Below, piece by piece: positions 15,469 to 22,591 of a DNA stretch of 64,000 nucleotides. The notes beneath the pieces are model-generated. The model saw only the letters and a list, made by a program, of their open reading frames with translations. It was not told the DNA's origin and ran no database searches. The translations under genes and the position numbers were made by a program. Numbering within the stretch: the stretch's first letter is position 1; each line of letters opens with the position of its first letter. Source of the DNA: Rhizobium sp. LC145 (GTDB lineage: Bacteria > Pseudomonadota > Alphaproteobacteria > Rhizobiales > Rhizobiaceae); contig NZ_LBHV01000013.1 of assembly GCF_001005825.1 (NCBI RefSeq), forward strand, positions 1-64,000. Direction: 5' to 3'.

Positions 15469-17129
15469 CAATAGAATCCTGTGTCTACTACAGCGGCGCG
15501 GGCGACGGGCACGGCCAGTTCGTTGAACGCACGCGATGAGGCGTCCACGATGTCTTTCAGCTTCCCAGCCGGGAAAACCTCGACCTCGTCGAGGAACATG
15601 TCGTTCCAAGGCCCAGACAAGAGATCGACGTTGCCTGCCTCGCATTGGGCAGCGAACGGTTCAGCTCTGGTTTCCTTGTCCCCGCTCTCCGGAGTTGCGA
15701 CCGCGATATGCCCGGCCAGCATCGCAACGAGCTGCTGCGCCTGGTCCTTGCCTGCTTGTCCTGGGTCCTTCGGCATCGAGACCTTCACCCGCACGCCTCC
15801 GGCATCATCTTGCTCTGCGGTCGTCTTGATAAGCCTTCGCACACCGGCGGGGCTTTCCCTCTCCGCCTTGCAATCGGCTACGATGAAACGCCCTTGCGGG
15901 GTTCGGCCGATCTTGACGCCTGCAGTGCGGGCTCCCTCGCCGTCCTTGGTGGCGGCCAAGTCCCAACCACGAACAAACACCGTCCCGGCCGGGATAGCTC
16001 TGACGATCCCGAAATAAGACCGCTTGAACATACCTCCGCCACGTGGGGCAGGGCGCTGCTGGTTCTGACCAGCGTGGCCTAGTGATCCGAGCGAGATCTT
16101 GTCTCTCTCCACCACTTCACGTGAGAAGCGCTTAGTGAAAAGGAGTTCGCCCTCTTCCGTCCGAATATCTTGAGGGTAGACCTCTTTCCACTCGGATTTC
16201 TCGACATATTCCCTGCGGCTCTCAGGGATAGCGCCACCTTCGAAGTACCAGACTTGCTTGGCGGCATCGTACCGGCCAAGCCTGACCTTCTCGTCATGGA
16301 AGGATGGCTTGACCACCGTGTAGCAACGGCGCTCCGGCTCGAATTCCATGGGGAGCATCAGATGCTCGTACCCAAGGTTCCGAGACAACGCCACGCCAGT
16401 CGTGTCTTCCTCGTGCAGTCGCTGCATCACGACCACGATGGCAGATGTTTCAGGATCGCTCAGACGGGAAGGAACAGCCTCAAGGAATGTCTCCTTCGCA
16501 TTCAGCCGGTCGGCGTCTGACTTTGCCATATCGACCGATAGCGGATCGTCAATGATCACTCGATCGCCGCGCTCACCAGTCAGTGACTGGAAGGACATCG
16601 CGGCGCGGAAGCCGGCCAGATCGTTCTCAAACTTGAGCGTGGAGTTCTGGTCGGGCATCAGGTTGAATTGTGAGCCCCACCTATCCCTGAACCACTGGGA
16701 TTGCACCAGGCGACGAGCCTTGATGTTATCCCGCTTCGCCAGCCCCTCCTTGTAGGCCGTGGCGATGGTGCGCAGCCAGGGCTTATTGAGAGGCCCCCAT
16801 TCCCATGCCGGCCAGAACACACCAACGGTAAGGGACTTCATGGTCCCCGGCGGAACGTTGATGATCAACCGGGTGAGGCCGCCGTCGGTTATGGCCTTGA
16901 GGTGATCCGAGATCGCGTCGATATGCCAGCCGTGGACGAACGCCCTGCCCGGTTCCAGCACATGCCATCCCCCGCGGATAAAGGAAGCGAGAGAAACGCC
17001 GGCCGCTGCCGCCTCCTCCTCAATCCTCTTGTTCGCCTCCCTCGCCTGCCTCTGCGCCTGGATCGCCTGCAGCGATAAGCCCGAGCTTCTGCAAAACTGG
17101 GTATGCCGCTTCGAGAGATGTAAGTTCAT
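15468..17129 (-). CDS. Terminase large subunit
   Basis: 553 residues as drawn. Walker A-like motif NVPPGTMKS (residues 91-99), Walker B RVIIDDP (190-196) with the expected acidic pair, a MQRLHEEDTTG coupling motif, and a C-terminal RNase H-like nuclease starting VFVRGWDLAATKDG (~383). It packages DNA into the prohead through the portal. The drawn ATG 17129 overlaps the small subunit gene by 110 bp and the first ~35 residues look like out-of-frame sequence, so the true start may be a rare codon near 17025; a good ribosome site was not found. Confidence 0.92.
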   Translation of the reverse strand: MNLHLSKRHTQFCRSSGLSLQAIQAQRQAREANKRIEEEAAAAGVSLASFIRGGWHVLEPGRAFVHGWHIDAISDHLKAITDGGLTRLIINVPPGTMKSLTVGVFWPAWEWGPLNKPWLRTIATAYKEGLAKRDNIKARRLVQSQWFRDRWGSQFNLMPDQNSTLKFENDLAGFRAAMSFQSLTGERGDRVIIDDPLSVDMAKSDADRLNAKETFLEAVPSRLSDPETSAIVVVMQRLHEEDTTGVALSRNLGYEHLMLPMEFEPERRCYTVVKPSFHDEKVRLGRYDAAKQVWYFEGGAIPESRREYVEKSEWKEVYPQDIRTEEGELLFTKRFSREVVERDKISLGSLGHAGQNQQRPAPRGGGMFKRSYFGIVRAIPAGTVFVRGWDLAATKDGEGARTAGVKIGRTPQGRFIVADCKAERESPAGVRRLIKTTAEQDDAGGVRVKVSMPKDPGQAGKDQAQQLVAMLAGHIAVATPESGDKETRAEPFAAQCEAGNVDLLSGPWNDMFLDEVEVFPAGKLKDIVDASSRAFNELAVPVARAAVVDTGFY

Positions 17130-17514
17130 CGTCTGTTAGCGCTTCCAACTGTTTCGCGGTGATGGTGACGATCTGCACGGTACCCGACAGCCGGCGGTGC
17201 TCCACCCCAAGGCCGAAGAGCTTCGCCTTGCCCATCGTGGCGCTCACAGCGGCCGACGATTGCTTTTCCTTCAGTGCTATCGCCCGCGCTTCCTCAAGCT
17301 CCTGGGCGAGGCTGTCTACGGTGATCTCGACCTTCTTCACGGTCTTGGACTGCAACTCAGCTATCCGATCACGGATGCTGACATTTGCTGATAATCTAGT
17401 GGCGGCGCCGCGGTCCGGTTTGTAGCCAGCCTCTCGATAAGCATCGATCGCCGTCTTGCCCTTGGCGAGTGCCTGGGCGAACTTCTCATGCCGGGCGTTT
17501 TTCAGGACTGGCAT
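17020..17514 (-). CDS. Terminase small subunit
   Basis: 164 residues. The N-terminal HEKFAQALAKGKTAIDAYREAGY (residues 9-31, given here only as landmark) followed by ATRLSANVSIRDRIAEL is the classic helix-turn-helix region of the Terminase_2 family; a helical middle oligomerises and a C-terminal acidic tail contacts the large subunit. First gene of the late operon. Its start lies 80 bp from the divergent BrnA-like gene, so a late promoter may lie in 17515-17594. Confidence 0.88.
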   Translation of the reverse strand: MPVLKNARHEKFAQALAKGKTAIDAYREAGYKPDRGAATRLSANVSIRDRIAELQSKTVKKVEITVDSLAQELEEARAIALKEKQSSAAVSATMGKAKLFGLGVEHRRLSGTVQIVTITAKQLEALTDDELTSLEAAYPVLQKLGLIAAGDPGAEAGEGGEQED

Positions 17515-17537
17515 GTCAAATCGCGACCTTTTATTGC

Positions 17538-17582
17538 GTAGCTACATATTGCCGCCCGTGCTACAGGTTATGTAGCTACATA
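17538..17582 (+). promoter_or_regulatory. Repeated operator upstream of BrnA-like gene
   Basis: The 11-mer GTAGCTACATA occurs at 17538-17548 and 17572-17582; the second copy is part of a perfect 14-bp palindrome TATGTAGCTACATA (17569-17582). The pair lies between the divergent BrnA-like gene and the small terminase gene, 12 bp from the BrnA-like ATG. This is the arrangement of an autoregulatory antitoxin operator. The bound protein is inferred, not shown. Confidence 0.6.
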
Positions 17583-17594
17583 AGTGGGGGCAGC

Positions 17595-17819
17595 ATGGCG
17601 ATCAGAATTGTACCGGCACCGGAGCCGAAGCCGACCGATCTGGTTCAGCAGGTCATGGACCATCAGGCCGAGAAGAAGCGGAAACGCTCTCCGAACGGAA
17701 GCCCAAAGCAATTACTGTCCCTCCGCGTCGATCCTGATGTGGTGGCCTGGTTCAAGTCCACCGGGGAAGGATGGCAATCTCGAATGAACGATGCGCTACG
17801 AGAAGCTGCCGACCTGTAA
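17595..17819 (+). CDS. BrnA-like antitoxin domain protein without visible BrnT
   Basis: 74 residues. A disordered, Pro/Lys-rich N-terminus leads to QLLSLRVDPDVVAWFKSTG and GWQSRMNDALREAADL, the ribbon-helix-helix end of BrnA antitoxins (also called BrnA_antitoxin/CopG-type). BrnA normally sits downstream of the toxin BrnT and represses the pair. No BrnT gene is next to it, so this is either an orphan or a phage transcription regulator. The palindromic operator immediately upstream supports a DNA-binding, self-regulating role. Ribosome site GTGGGGG before ATG 17595. Confidence 0.72.
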   Translation: MAIRIVPAPEPKPTDLVQQVMDHQAEKKRKRSPNGSPKQLLSLRVDPDVVAWFKSTGEGWQSRMNDALREAADL

Positions 17820-17851
17820 GGACTGGCATGGGTTAACGTTGGGAGGATCAG

Positions 17852-18034
17852 ATGGGATTTGCCGAAAAGCCGATGGCATCAACGGGCAAAAAGAAGTTGG
17901 GGGACGGATGGCTCGTCCTGACCCTCAACGTTGGCGGTGTTCCGAAAAGAGAGATGTTCTTCCGGAGCGAAGCTGAGGCCGACGTTTATCTCTTGTCGCA
18001 GTATCCATTGGTTCACGCAGAGAACGGCCAGTGA
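17852..18034 (+). CDS. Small phage protein, unknown function
   Basis: 60 residues with ribosome site GGGAGGATC 3 bases before ATG 17852. Pattern KLGDGWLVLTLNVGGVP then KREMFFRSEAEADVYLLSQ suggests a small alpha/beta protein. It follows the BrnA-like gene by 33 bp and may be in the same transcript. Family not recognised. Confidence 0.55.
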   Translation: MGFAEKPMASTGKKKLGDGWLVLTLNVGGVPKREMFFRSEAEADVYLLSQYPLVHAENGQ

Positions 18035-18229
18035 CGCAAATCATTTCTACCGACGGGTGAGACTTCGCATTTCGCGATGTGAATTTTCTACCGGCTTGCA
18101 CCATTCACGCCGTATATGAGGGTATGCCTAACCCGGAGCGGCGGCGCGGCTTCTACAGCCAAGATGGAATGCCATGGTCTTCTCGCCGGTGAGAAGTCGA
18201 AATGTCCGCTCCATGCAGAAACGAGAAAA

Positions 18230-18249
18230 CCCCGCCATTGCTGACGGGG
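18230..18249 (-). terminator. Intrinsic terminator of the DUF6864/membrane cassette
   Basis: On the minus strand CCCCG, a 10-base loop, CGGGG, then TTTTCTC. It lies 24 bp after the stop of the small membrane protein gene and separates that cassette from the plus-strand small gene. Confidence 0.7.
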
Positions 18250-18272
18250 CTGTGGGGCTCTTCGACAGTGCG

Positions 18273-18551
18273 CTAGCCTCGGCTTTTCCCGAACATGAGA
18301 CCGAGGCTAAAGGTGATCGCGCTGAACAGCGCTGGGATGACCGCAGAACGGTCCACCCCTTCCTGAAGCGGGGCAAAGAAAACAGCTCCCAGCAAGCAGA
18401 TCAAGAGAATAACAGCTATAGATACTGTATTAGTCGGGGCATGATCCTTGGTGCCAAAAATGCCGCCTACCGCACCGGGTTCTTTGGCTTGATTCTGAAG
18501 CATCGCGGCGGCAAGATCTTTATCTTCTGGCAGCTCAATCTTGTTCGCCAT
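18273..18551 (-). CDS. Small membrane protein with two transmembrane helices
   Basis: 92 residues from ATG 18551, which overlaps the stop of the upstream gene as TGATG. An acidic, soluble N-terminus (residues 1-40) is followed by TVSIAVILLICLLGAVFFAP and a second segment SAVIPALFSAITFSLGLMFG with a short basic end. Two-pass proteins of this size include holins, but the strict coupling to a DUF6864-like gene and the own terminator point to an accessory cassette. Function unknown. Confidence 0.65.
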   Translation of the reverse strand: MANKIELPEDKDLAAAMLQNQAKEPGAVGGIFGTKDHAPTNTVSIAVILLICLLGAVFFAPLQEGVDRSAVIPALFSAITFSLGLMFGKSRG

Positions 18552-18913
18552 CACGCCACCCTCTTGAAGAAGGTGTACGACAATATTCTTGGTTTTCGAC
18601 TGTCGTCTGACGACGACACTGTATTCACCAGGATCGAGATAAAGAGTTCAATACCCTGATGCTGGCCTATAGGGCTTTCCCAGGCGACTCCTAAAGGGTT
18701 GTCGAAGTTGACAAGCCCAATCCTTACAGACTTGTCGTCATGCCCAAGCACTTGAACATTCTGTGAGCCACCTGGCCCTTGCGAAAACTCAAAGGTAACT
18801 CTCAGATCTTCCAACGGAAGCGAAACAGTCGCGGCGTCAGAAGGAAGGCTTACCGAACCACTGCTCACGACGCCATATGAACCAGGATGTCGGGATCTGC
18901 TGAAAGTGATCAT
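18551..18913 (-). CDS. DUF6864-like protein
   Basis: 120 residues from ATG 18913, chosen because GGAG lies 6 bases upstream; the frame opens earlier at 18937. Strand pattern LRVTFEFSQGPGG, VRIGLVNFDNPLGVAWESPIG (residues ~64-84, quoted in part) and ILVNTVSSSDDSRKPRILSYTFF closely resembles what I recall of DUF6864 proteins, small beta-sandwich proteins of unknown function. Forms a two-gene cassette with the membrane protein downstream, between the packaging and replication regions. Confidence 0.62.
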   Translation of the reverse strand: MITFSRSRHPGSYGVVSSGSVSLPSDAATVSLPLEDLRVTFEFSQGPGGSQNVQVLGHDDKSVRIGLVNFDNPLGVAWESPIGQHQGIELFISILVNTVSSSDDSRKPRILSYTFFKRVA

Positions 18914-19003
18914 CGTGCTCTCCATTTTGGAGCACATTCGATCAGCGTAAGCCGATTCGCAACATCCACTCTCGTTTATGCAGCAGGACCGAGGTTGCGG
19001 CTT

Positions 19004-19624
19004 TTATGCTGCTTGCTTGCGCTTCTCGCGCTGCCGGCGTCGTTCGGCTTGAGCCTCGGCCCAAGAGAAGTCGCGAAGGTCTTCATCGAACCCGCAGACC
19101 GGCTTGCTTTCGTCTGGGCGCCAAACTCTGATGTTGGTGTTTTTATCCCCGATTTCGGGCTGATTTGTCAAAGGCTCATCAGCAGGCAAATCGTTATGCT
19201 GCAATGGCTTGCGGTCGAAAGCTCGCGCGATTTGTAAAAGAGCGGCATTTTTCCGGTAGTTCCCGACCTGCCGGCTCACCCCTTCAACATTCTTGCACCA
19301 CTTGGCGAAGGCCTGTCCACCGGCTTCCGATCGAGCCCATGCCCACAGCGCGCGGCGATGCTGTTCATTCGGCACGAGCTTGATGATCTCCATAGCCGCC
19401 TGCCAGATGCCCATGTCGTTGCGGGAGTTGCGGAGCTTGTTCGGATCTAGCCATGCCCAGTTGGCGTCGTGCTTATCCTCGGCGAACCAGCCGTTCATGT
19501 CTGCCGTGTCGTGGACATATCCGTGATTAATGGCGCGGAGTGCCGCCGGCCGTGCGGTATCGGGAAGCTTCCGATCGACCTCGGCCGCACGGATGAATAG
19601 CTCTTTGATTTGATCCACAGTCAT
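19004..19624 (-). CDS. DUF6362-like phage protein
   Basis: 206 residues from ATG 19624, overlapping the upstream stop as ATGA. The sequence contains AAEVDRKLPDTARPAALR (residues ~14), MGIWQAAMEIIKLVPNEQHR (~75, in part) and RRALWAWARSEAGG, typical of DUF6362 proteins in rhizobial prophages, and ends in a highly basic tail (RRRQREKRKQAA). Last gene of the leftward early operon. DNA binding is possible from the basic tail; function unknown. Confidence 0.65.
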   Translation of the reverse strand: MTVDQIKELFIRAAEVDRKLPDTARPAALRAINHGYVHDTADMNGWFAEDKHDANWAWLDPNKLRNSRNDMGIWQAAMEIIKLVPNEQHRRALWAWARSEAGGQAFAKWCKNVEGVSRQVGNYRKNAALLQIARAFDRKPLQHNDLPADEPLTNQPEIGDKNTNIRVWRPDESKPVCGFDEDLRDFSWAEAQAERRRQREKRKQAA

Positions 19625-20073
19625 GCTGCATTCCTTCCGTCGAAGAGTTCGCCTTGCGGCTCGCCAAAGACGCGGCAAGCTCTTTCCCAGATAAGCCCTA
19701 CGAGGGCTGCACGCTTATTTGTGATGCCGTCGAGCCCGAAGCACCAGTATTGTAGCTTCCCCACCGGGATCGCGTCAAAGAAGCTCAGGAACCGGGATAC
19801 GTCGTTTTCCATCATCTCAGGGTAGTTCTTGCGGAACGCCAGGACGATATCGCTGGTTGCCCATAAGCCCGTTTCATCGAGAGCCGCGCGATTGTTGGCG
19901 CAGTCGGCCAAGGCCATGACAACAAACCTCGCATGATCGGATCCGTACTTCCGGATGATACGATGGAGGGTAGCAACCGCCCGCGTCTCTCCCACGGCCG
20001 GAACAACATTCGCCGGCACGACACGAATGTCGAATTCCGCAAAGATTGCCTCGGCCTCGGGATGACTGGTCAA
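19621..20073 (-). CDS. Early-operon protein, unknown function, TTG start
   Basis: 150 residues if started at TTG 20073, which overlaps the upstream stop as TTGA and has GGAGGGG seven bases before it; an ATG at 20088 in the same frame sits at that ribosome site instead. Helical protein with ATLHRIIRKYGSDHARFVV (residues ~34-52) and VSRFLSFFDAIPVGKLQYW. It lies between a DnaA-domain protein and a DUF6362-like protein, so a role near replication is possible. Family not recognised. Confidence 0.6.
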   Translation of the reverse strand: MTSHPEAEAIFAEFDIRVVPANVVPAVGETRAVATLHRIIRKYGSDHARFVVMALADCANNRAALDETGLWATSDIVLAFRKNYPEMMENDVSRFLSFFDAIPVGKLQYWCFGLDGITNKRAALVGLIWERACRVFGEPQGELFDGRNAA

Positions 20074-20642
20074 TCCACACCCCTCCATACCCGCCCATGG
20101 GCTATGTTGCTGATGGTTGACGGCACCACGCCGAACTCGGCCGCGATGTCTTTCAACATTTCCTTGCCGGAGCTGATGCGGGCTTTGATCTGGCGCACTT
20201 GGTCCGGGGTGAGCTTGGCCGTGTTCTTCCGCGCCCTGCCGTCTTGATGAAGGGCGTAGAGCACCACAGTGTGATCCCGGTTGAACAGCGTGCCGAGCTT
20301 CGGGCTTGAGAGCTTCGGATATCGCTCTGCCGTCATGCGGATGAGTTCGTACCGCGCCATGACGATGCTACGGCTGCGGCGGCGGCCCATGATGACCGAG
20401 CGGTCATATCCGCGAATCTCGCAGGCGAGCCGGATGAACTCCGCCGGCATGGTTCCTTGGGCATACATCTTCTGCCAGCGGCGCCATGCCACCACATGGT
20501 GATTTGCATCCGGGCGTACATGGATGAGGACCGACCGATGGAGAGGCTTGGGCGCGGGAACCATCCCGAGGCGTTCACCTGCGCCCCTATATCCGGCGAT
20601 GAGCTGCTGCTCGTATGAGGATGGGAAGACGTGGAGGCTCAT
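20070..20642 (-). CDS. DnaA domain IV-like replication protein with extra C-terminal HTH
   Basis: 190 residues. Residues ~75-135 (YDRSVIMGRRRSRSIVMAR, then KLGTLFNRDHTVVLYAL) carry the DnaA C-terminal signature: the basic loop and the DHTTV-like motif (here DHTVV) that reads DnaA boxes. Residues ~140-188 (LTPDQVRQIKARI...FGVVPSTISNIAHG) form a second helix-turn-helix. There is no AAA+ ATPase domain, so it cannot act like full DnaA. With the DnaB-like helicase in the same operon it is the likely origin-recognition or helicase-recruiting protein. Confidence 0.8.
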   Translation of the reverse strand: MSLHVFPSSYEQQLIAGYRGAGERLGMVPAPKPLHRSVLIHVRPDANHHVVAWRRWQKMYAQGTMPAEFIRLACEIRGYDRSVIMGRRRSRSIVMARYELIRMTAERYPKLSSPKLGTLFNRDHTVVLYALHQDGRARKNTAKLTPDQVRQIKARISSGKEMLKDIAAEFGVVPSTISNIAHGRVWRGVD

Positions 20643-20707
20643 TTCCCGCCTCCCGGCATGGTTATTGCTCCGTTTCCAAGATCGAGTGATGACGGACTTG
20701 AAATGGC

Positions 20708-20962
20708 ATGAAATCGGACAACTTGCGCCACTTTAGGCCGGTTGGCTTGGCAATGCACAGCATAGGCCGATACATCGTCGTGCACTCTGTGGAGGAAGCC
20801 GCCGAGGCGCTTTTGACCGGCTGGCCGACCGATGATGGTGAAGCATACTTCGAGGCCGTCAAGGTGTGCTTTGACGGCAGGCATGATCGGGCCACGCCGG
20901 AAGACGTTCGACGCGCTCTTATTCGAGCAGCCTTTGAGGCGAACGTGATGGTGATCCAGTAG
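20708..20962 (+). CDS. DUF982 protein, copy 1
   Basis: 84 residues. The pattern FRPVGLAMHSIGRYIVV, AAEALLTGWP, GEAYFEAVKVC and ALIRAAFEANVMV is the DUF982 signature, a small rhizobial family of unknown function found often on plasmids and prophages. On the plus strand, opposite to the surrounding replication operon, and the first of three DUF982 genes within 4.2 kb. Confidence 0.82.
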   Translation: MKSDNLRHFRPVGLAMHSIGRYIVVHSVEEAAEALLTGWPTDDGEAYFEAVKVCFDGRHDRATPEDVRRALIRAAFEANVMVIQ

Positions 20963-20964
20963 CA

Positions 20965-21270
20965 TCATGCTTCCACCCTCACCCGCTCGACCTCTACCGT
21001 CTTCCCGCCTCCGAGAAACAGCTTCTCCGCCGCTGCGCGCTTCACGTCCCTGACGCTGCTGCCGGCGATCTCACGCGAGGCGACAAGGTGACCGTTGAAA
21101 TACGCGAGGGTATGCCGCAGCACCGCCTTGGTGGCCGATAGCTCGTCCTCGAACACGATAGGCGCACCGCCATCGCCCAGGATCGGCTTTGGCTTCGCAT
21201 CGCGGGCAAAACGGGTCATTGCCCACCATCCGCCGCGGATTGGATGTGCATATCCAGAGAACTCGTTCAC
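20965..21270 (-). CDS. Early-operon protein, unknown function
   Basis: 101 residues from GTG 21270, chosen for the strong ribosome site AGAGGAGG seven bases upstream. Contains HPIRGGWWAMTRFARDAKP, a VFEDELSATKAVLRHTLAYF helix and a Val/Arg-rich end. Similar proteins with a RGGWWAM motif occur in alphaproteobacterial phages, but I do not know a function. Confidence 0.65.
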   Translation of the reverse strand: MNEFSGYAHPIRGGWWAMTRFARDAKPKPILGDGGAPIVFEDELSATKAVLRHTLAYFNGHLVASREIAGSSVRDVKRAAAEKLFLGGGKTVEVERVRVEA

Positions 21271-21344
21271 GAGAAAACCTCCTCTTGCGCGAAACGGAGC
21301 GGCAAGCAAACGTTGCGACAGGGGTTGTGAGATTCGGGGGATTT

Positions 21345-22586
21345 ATGAACTACGAGACGTTCAAACAAATCAGCTATGCGTTCAGCAGTGACGGAGTTGA
21401 GCCAGACGCACCTAATGAAATGATTAATACTCATCAGGAACTGGCACAGTGGCTGAACGGCCAGGCTGTGCAGATGCCGTCGGATAATAGGTTCAGACCA
21501 CTTTCTGGGGCTGCTAGGATTGCAGCAGAAAATGTAATTCGCAGCCTGAACCAGTCCCCAATAACAGCGATCCAGCAGCTGCAGCGAGTTGCCAGGGAGA
21601 GAACCCGAAAATTCATGGATTGGCAGGCTGCCCAAGAGACTAATCCGGACGTCCTTGCCGCTATCATCGCAGCATACGTGTTTGAGACACGTCGCCTTCA
21701 ATATGAGCCCAACACAAGATCGCAAGATTTGATGCCGGCCGTAATTGGTAGTGAACTTGCAAGCTACGCATCCTGGAAAAATGTTAGTATGGCTGCCAGC
21801 AGCTTTGAAGAACAGGTTGGCCGACTGCAGGATGAACTCCGCGCTAACTCCACGCAAATACTGAACGCGGCTCGGGATCAGGTGCAATCCGCGAGCGAAA
21901 CTGTAATCGGTCTTCAAAAGTCCAACAACGAGGCGCTTCAATCTTTGGACGAAACGAAGAAATTGATCGACGGCACCGCGAGGGAAAGTGCTGGGTACAT
22001 TCACGAGCAAAGGACTGCTGCAGCTGAAGTCCACGCCAAGATAGATGAGGCTGAGGCAAAACTCGCAGCCGTGCAAGAAAGTATCGGAAGCTTGTCCGCA
22101 AAGAAATTGTGGGACCAAAGAGCGGCGTCCAGCAGATGGTCGTTCTGGCTTTCCGCCGGCCTCATCGCTTTCCTGTTGCTCATCATCCCAGGGACGGCGA
22201 TTTACTATCTCGATTGGACGCTGGAAACACTGAGACACATTGGTGAAGCCACAATGCAAGGGCTTCCACCACAACCCACCGATACGCAACTTGCTGTCTC
22301 CGCCATCAATCGGCTGGTTGTGATCACACTGCCCATCGTACTCTATCTTTGGGTGGTTCGGCTGGTTGTTCGCTTCAACCTTCAGTCTCTTTTGCTCCTC
22401 GACGATGCAAAGCAGCGCCATACGATGATGGATACGTATTTCCATTTGCTCGAGCAGCAAGCCGCATTGAAAGAAGATCGAGCACTCGTATTGGCCGCCC
22501 TTTTCAGACCAACTCCGGGACACGGGCCCGACAACGTTGAGCCGCCGAACTTCACTGAGCTGCTCGATAAGGCCACCGGGAGATAG
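21345..22586 (+). CDS. DUF6161-like coiled-coil membrane protein (moron)
   Basis: 413 residues from ATG 21345 (GGGGG a few bases before). A soluble N-terminal part (1-140), a long coiled coil (residues ~150-255, rich in Gln/Glu/Ala), then two membrane segments WSFWLSAGLIAFLLLIIPG and VVITLPIVLYLWVVRLVV, then a cytoplasmic end with MMDTYFHLLEQQAAL and ALVLAALFRPTPG. This order is that of DUF6161 proteins. It is on the plus strand, opposite to the replication operon, and its base composition is lower in GC than its neighbours. A lysogen-expressed membrane protein, possibly a superinfection block, is inferred. Confidence 0.75.
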   Translation: MNYETFKQISYAFSSDGVEPDAPNEMINTHQELAQWLNGQAVQMPSDNRFRPLSGAARIAAENVIRSLNQSPITAIQQLQRVARERTRKFMDWQAAQETNPDVLAAIIAAYVFETRRLQYEPNTRSQDLMPAVIGSELASYASWKNVSMAASSFEEQVGRLQDELRANSTQILNAARDQVQSASETVIGLQKSNNEALQSLDETKKLIDGTARESAGYIHEQRTAAAEVHAKIDEAEAKLAAVQESIGSLSAKKLWDQRAASSRWSFWLSAGLIAFLLLIIPGTAIYYLDWTLETLRHIGEATMQGLPPQPTDTQLAVSAINRLVVITLPIVLYLWVVRLVVRFNLQSLLLLDDAKQRHTMMDTYFHLLEQQAALKEDRALVLAALFRPTPGHGPDNVEPPNFTELLDKATGR

Positions 22587-22591
22587 CTCCA

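Noticed and set aside
14035-15645. Long form of the portal protein starting at 15645
   Set aside because: The extra 59 residues lie in the terminase gene and look out of frame; the TGATG-coupled ATG at 15468 is the better start.
18124-18192. 22-codon plus-strand frame after the small gene at 17852
   Set aside because: No ribosome site or convincing promoter and no supporting pattern.
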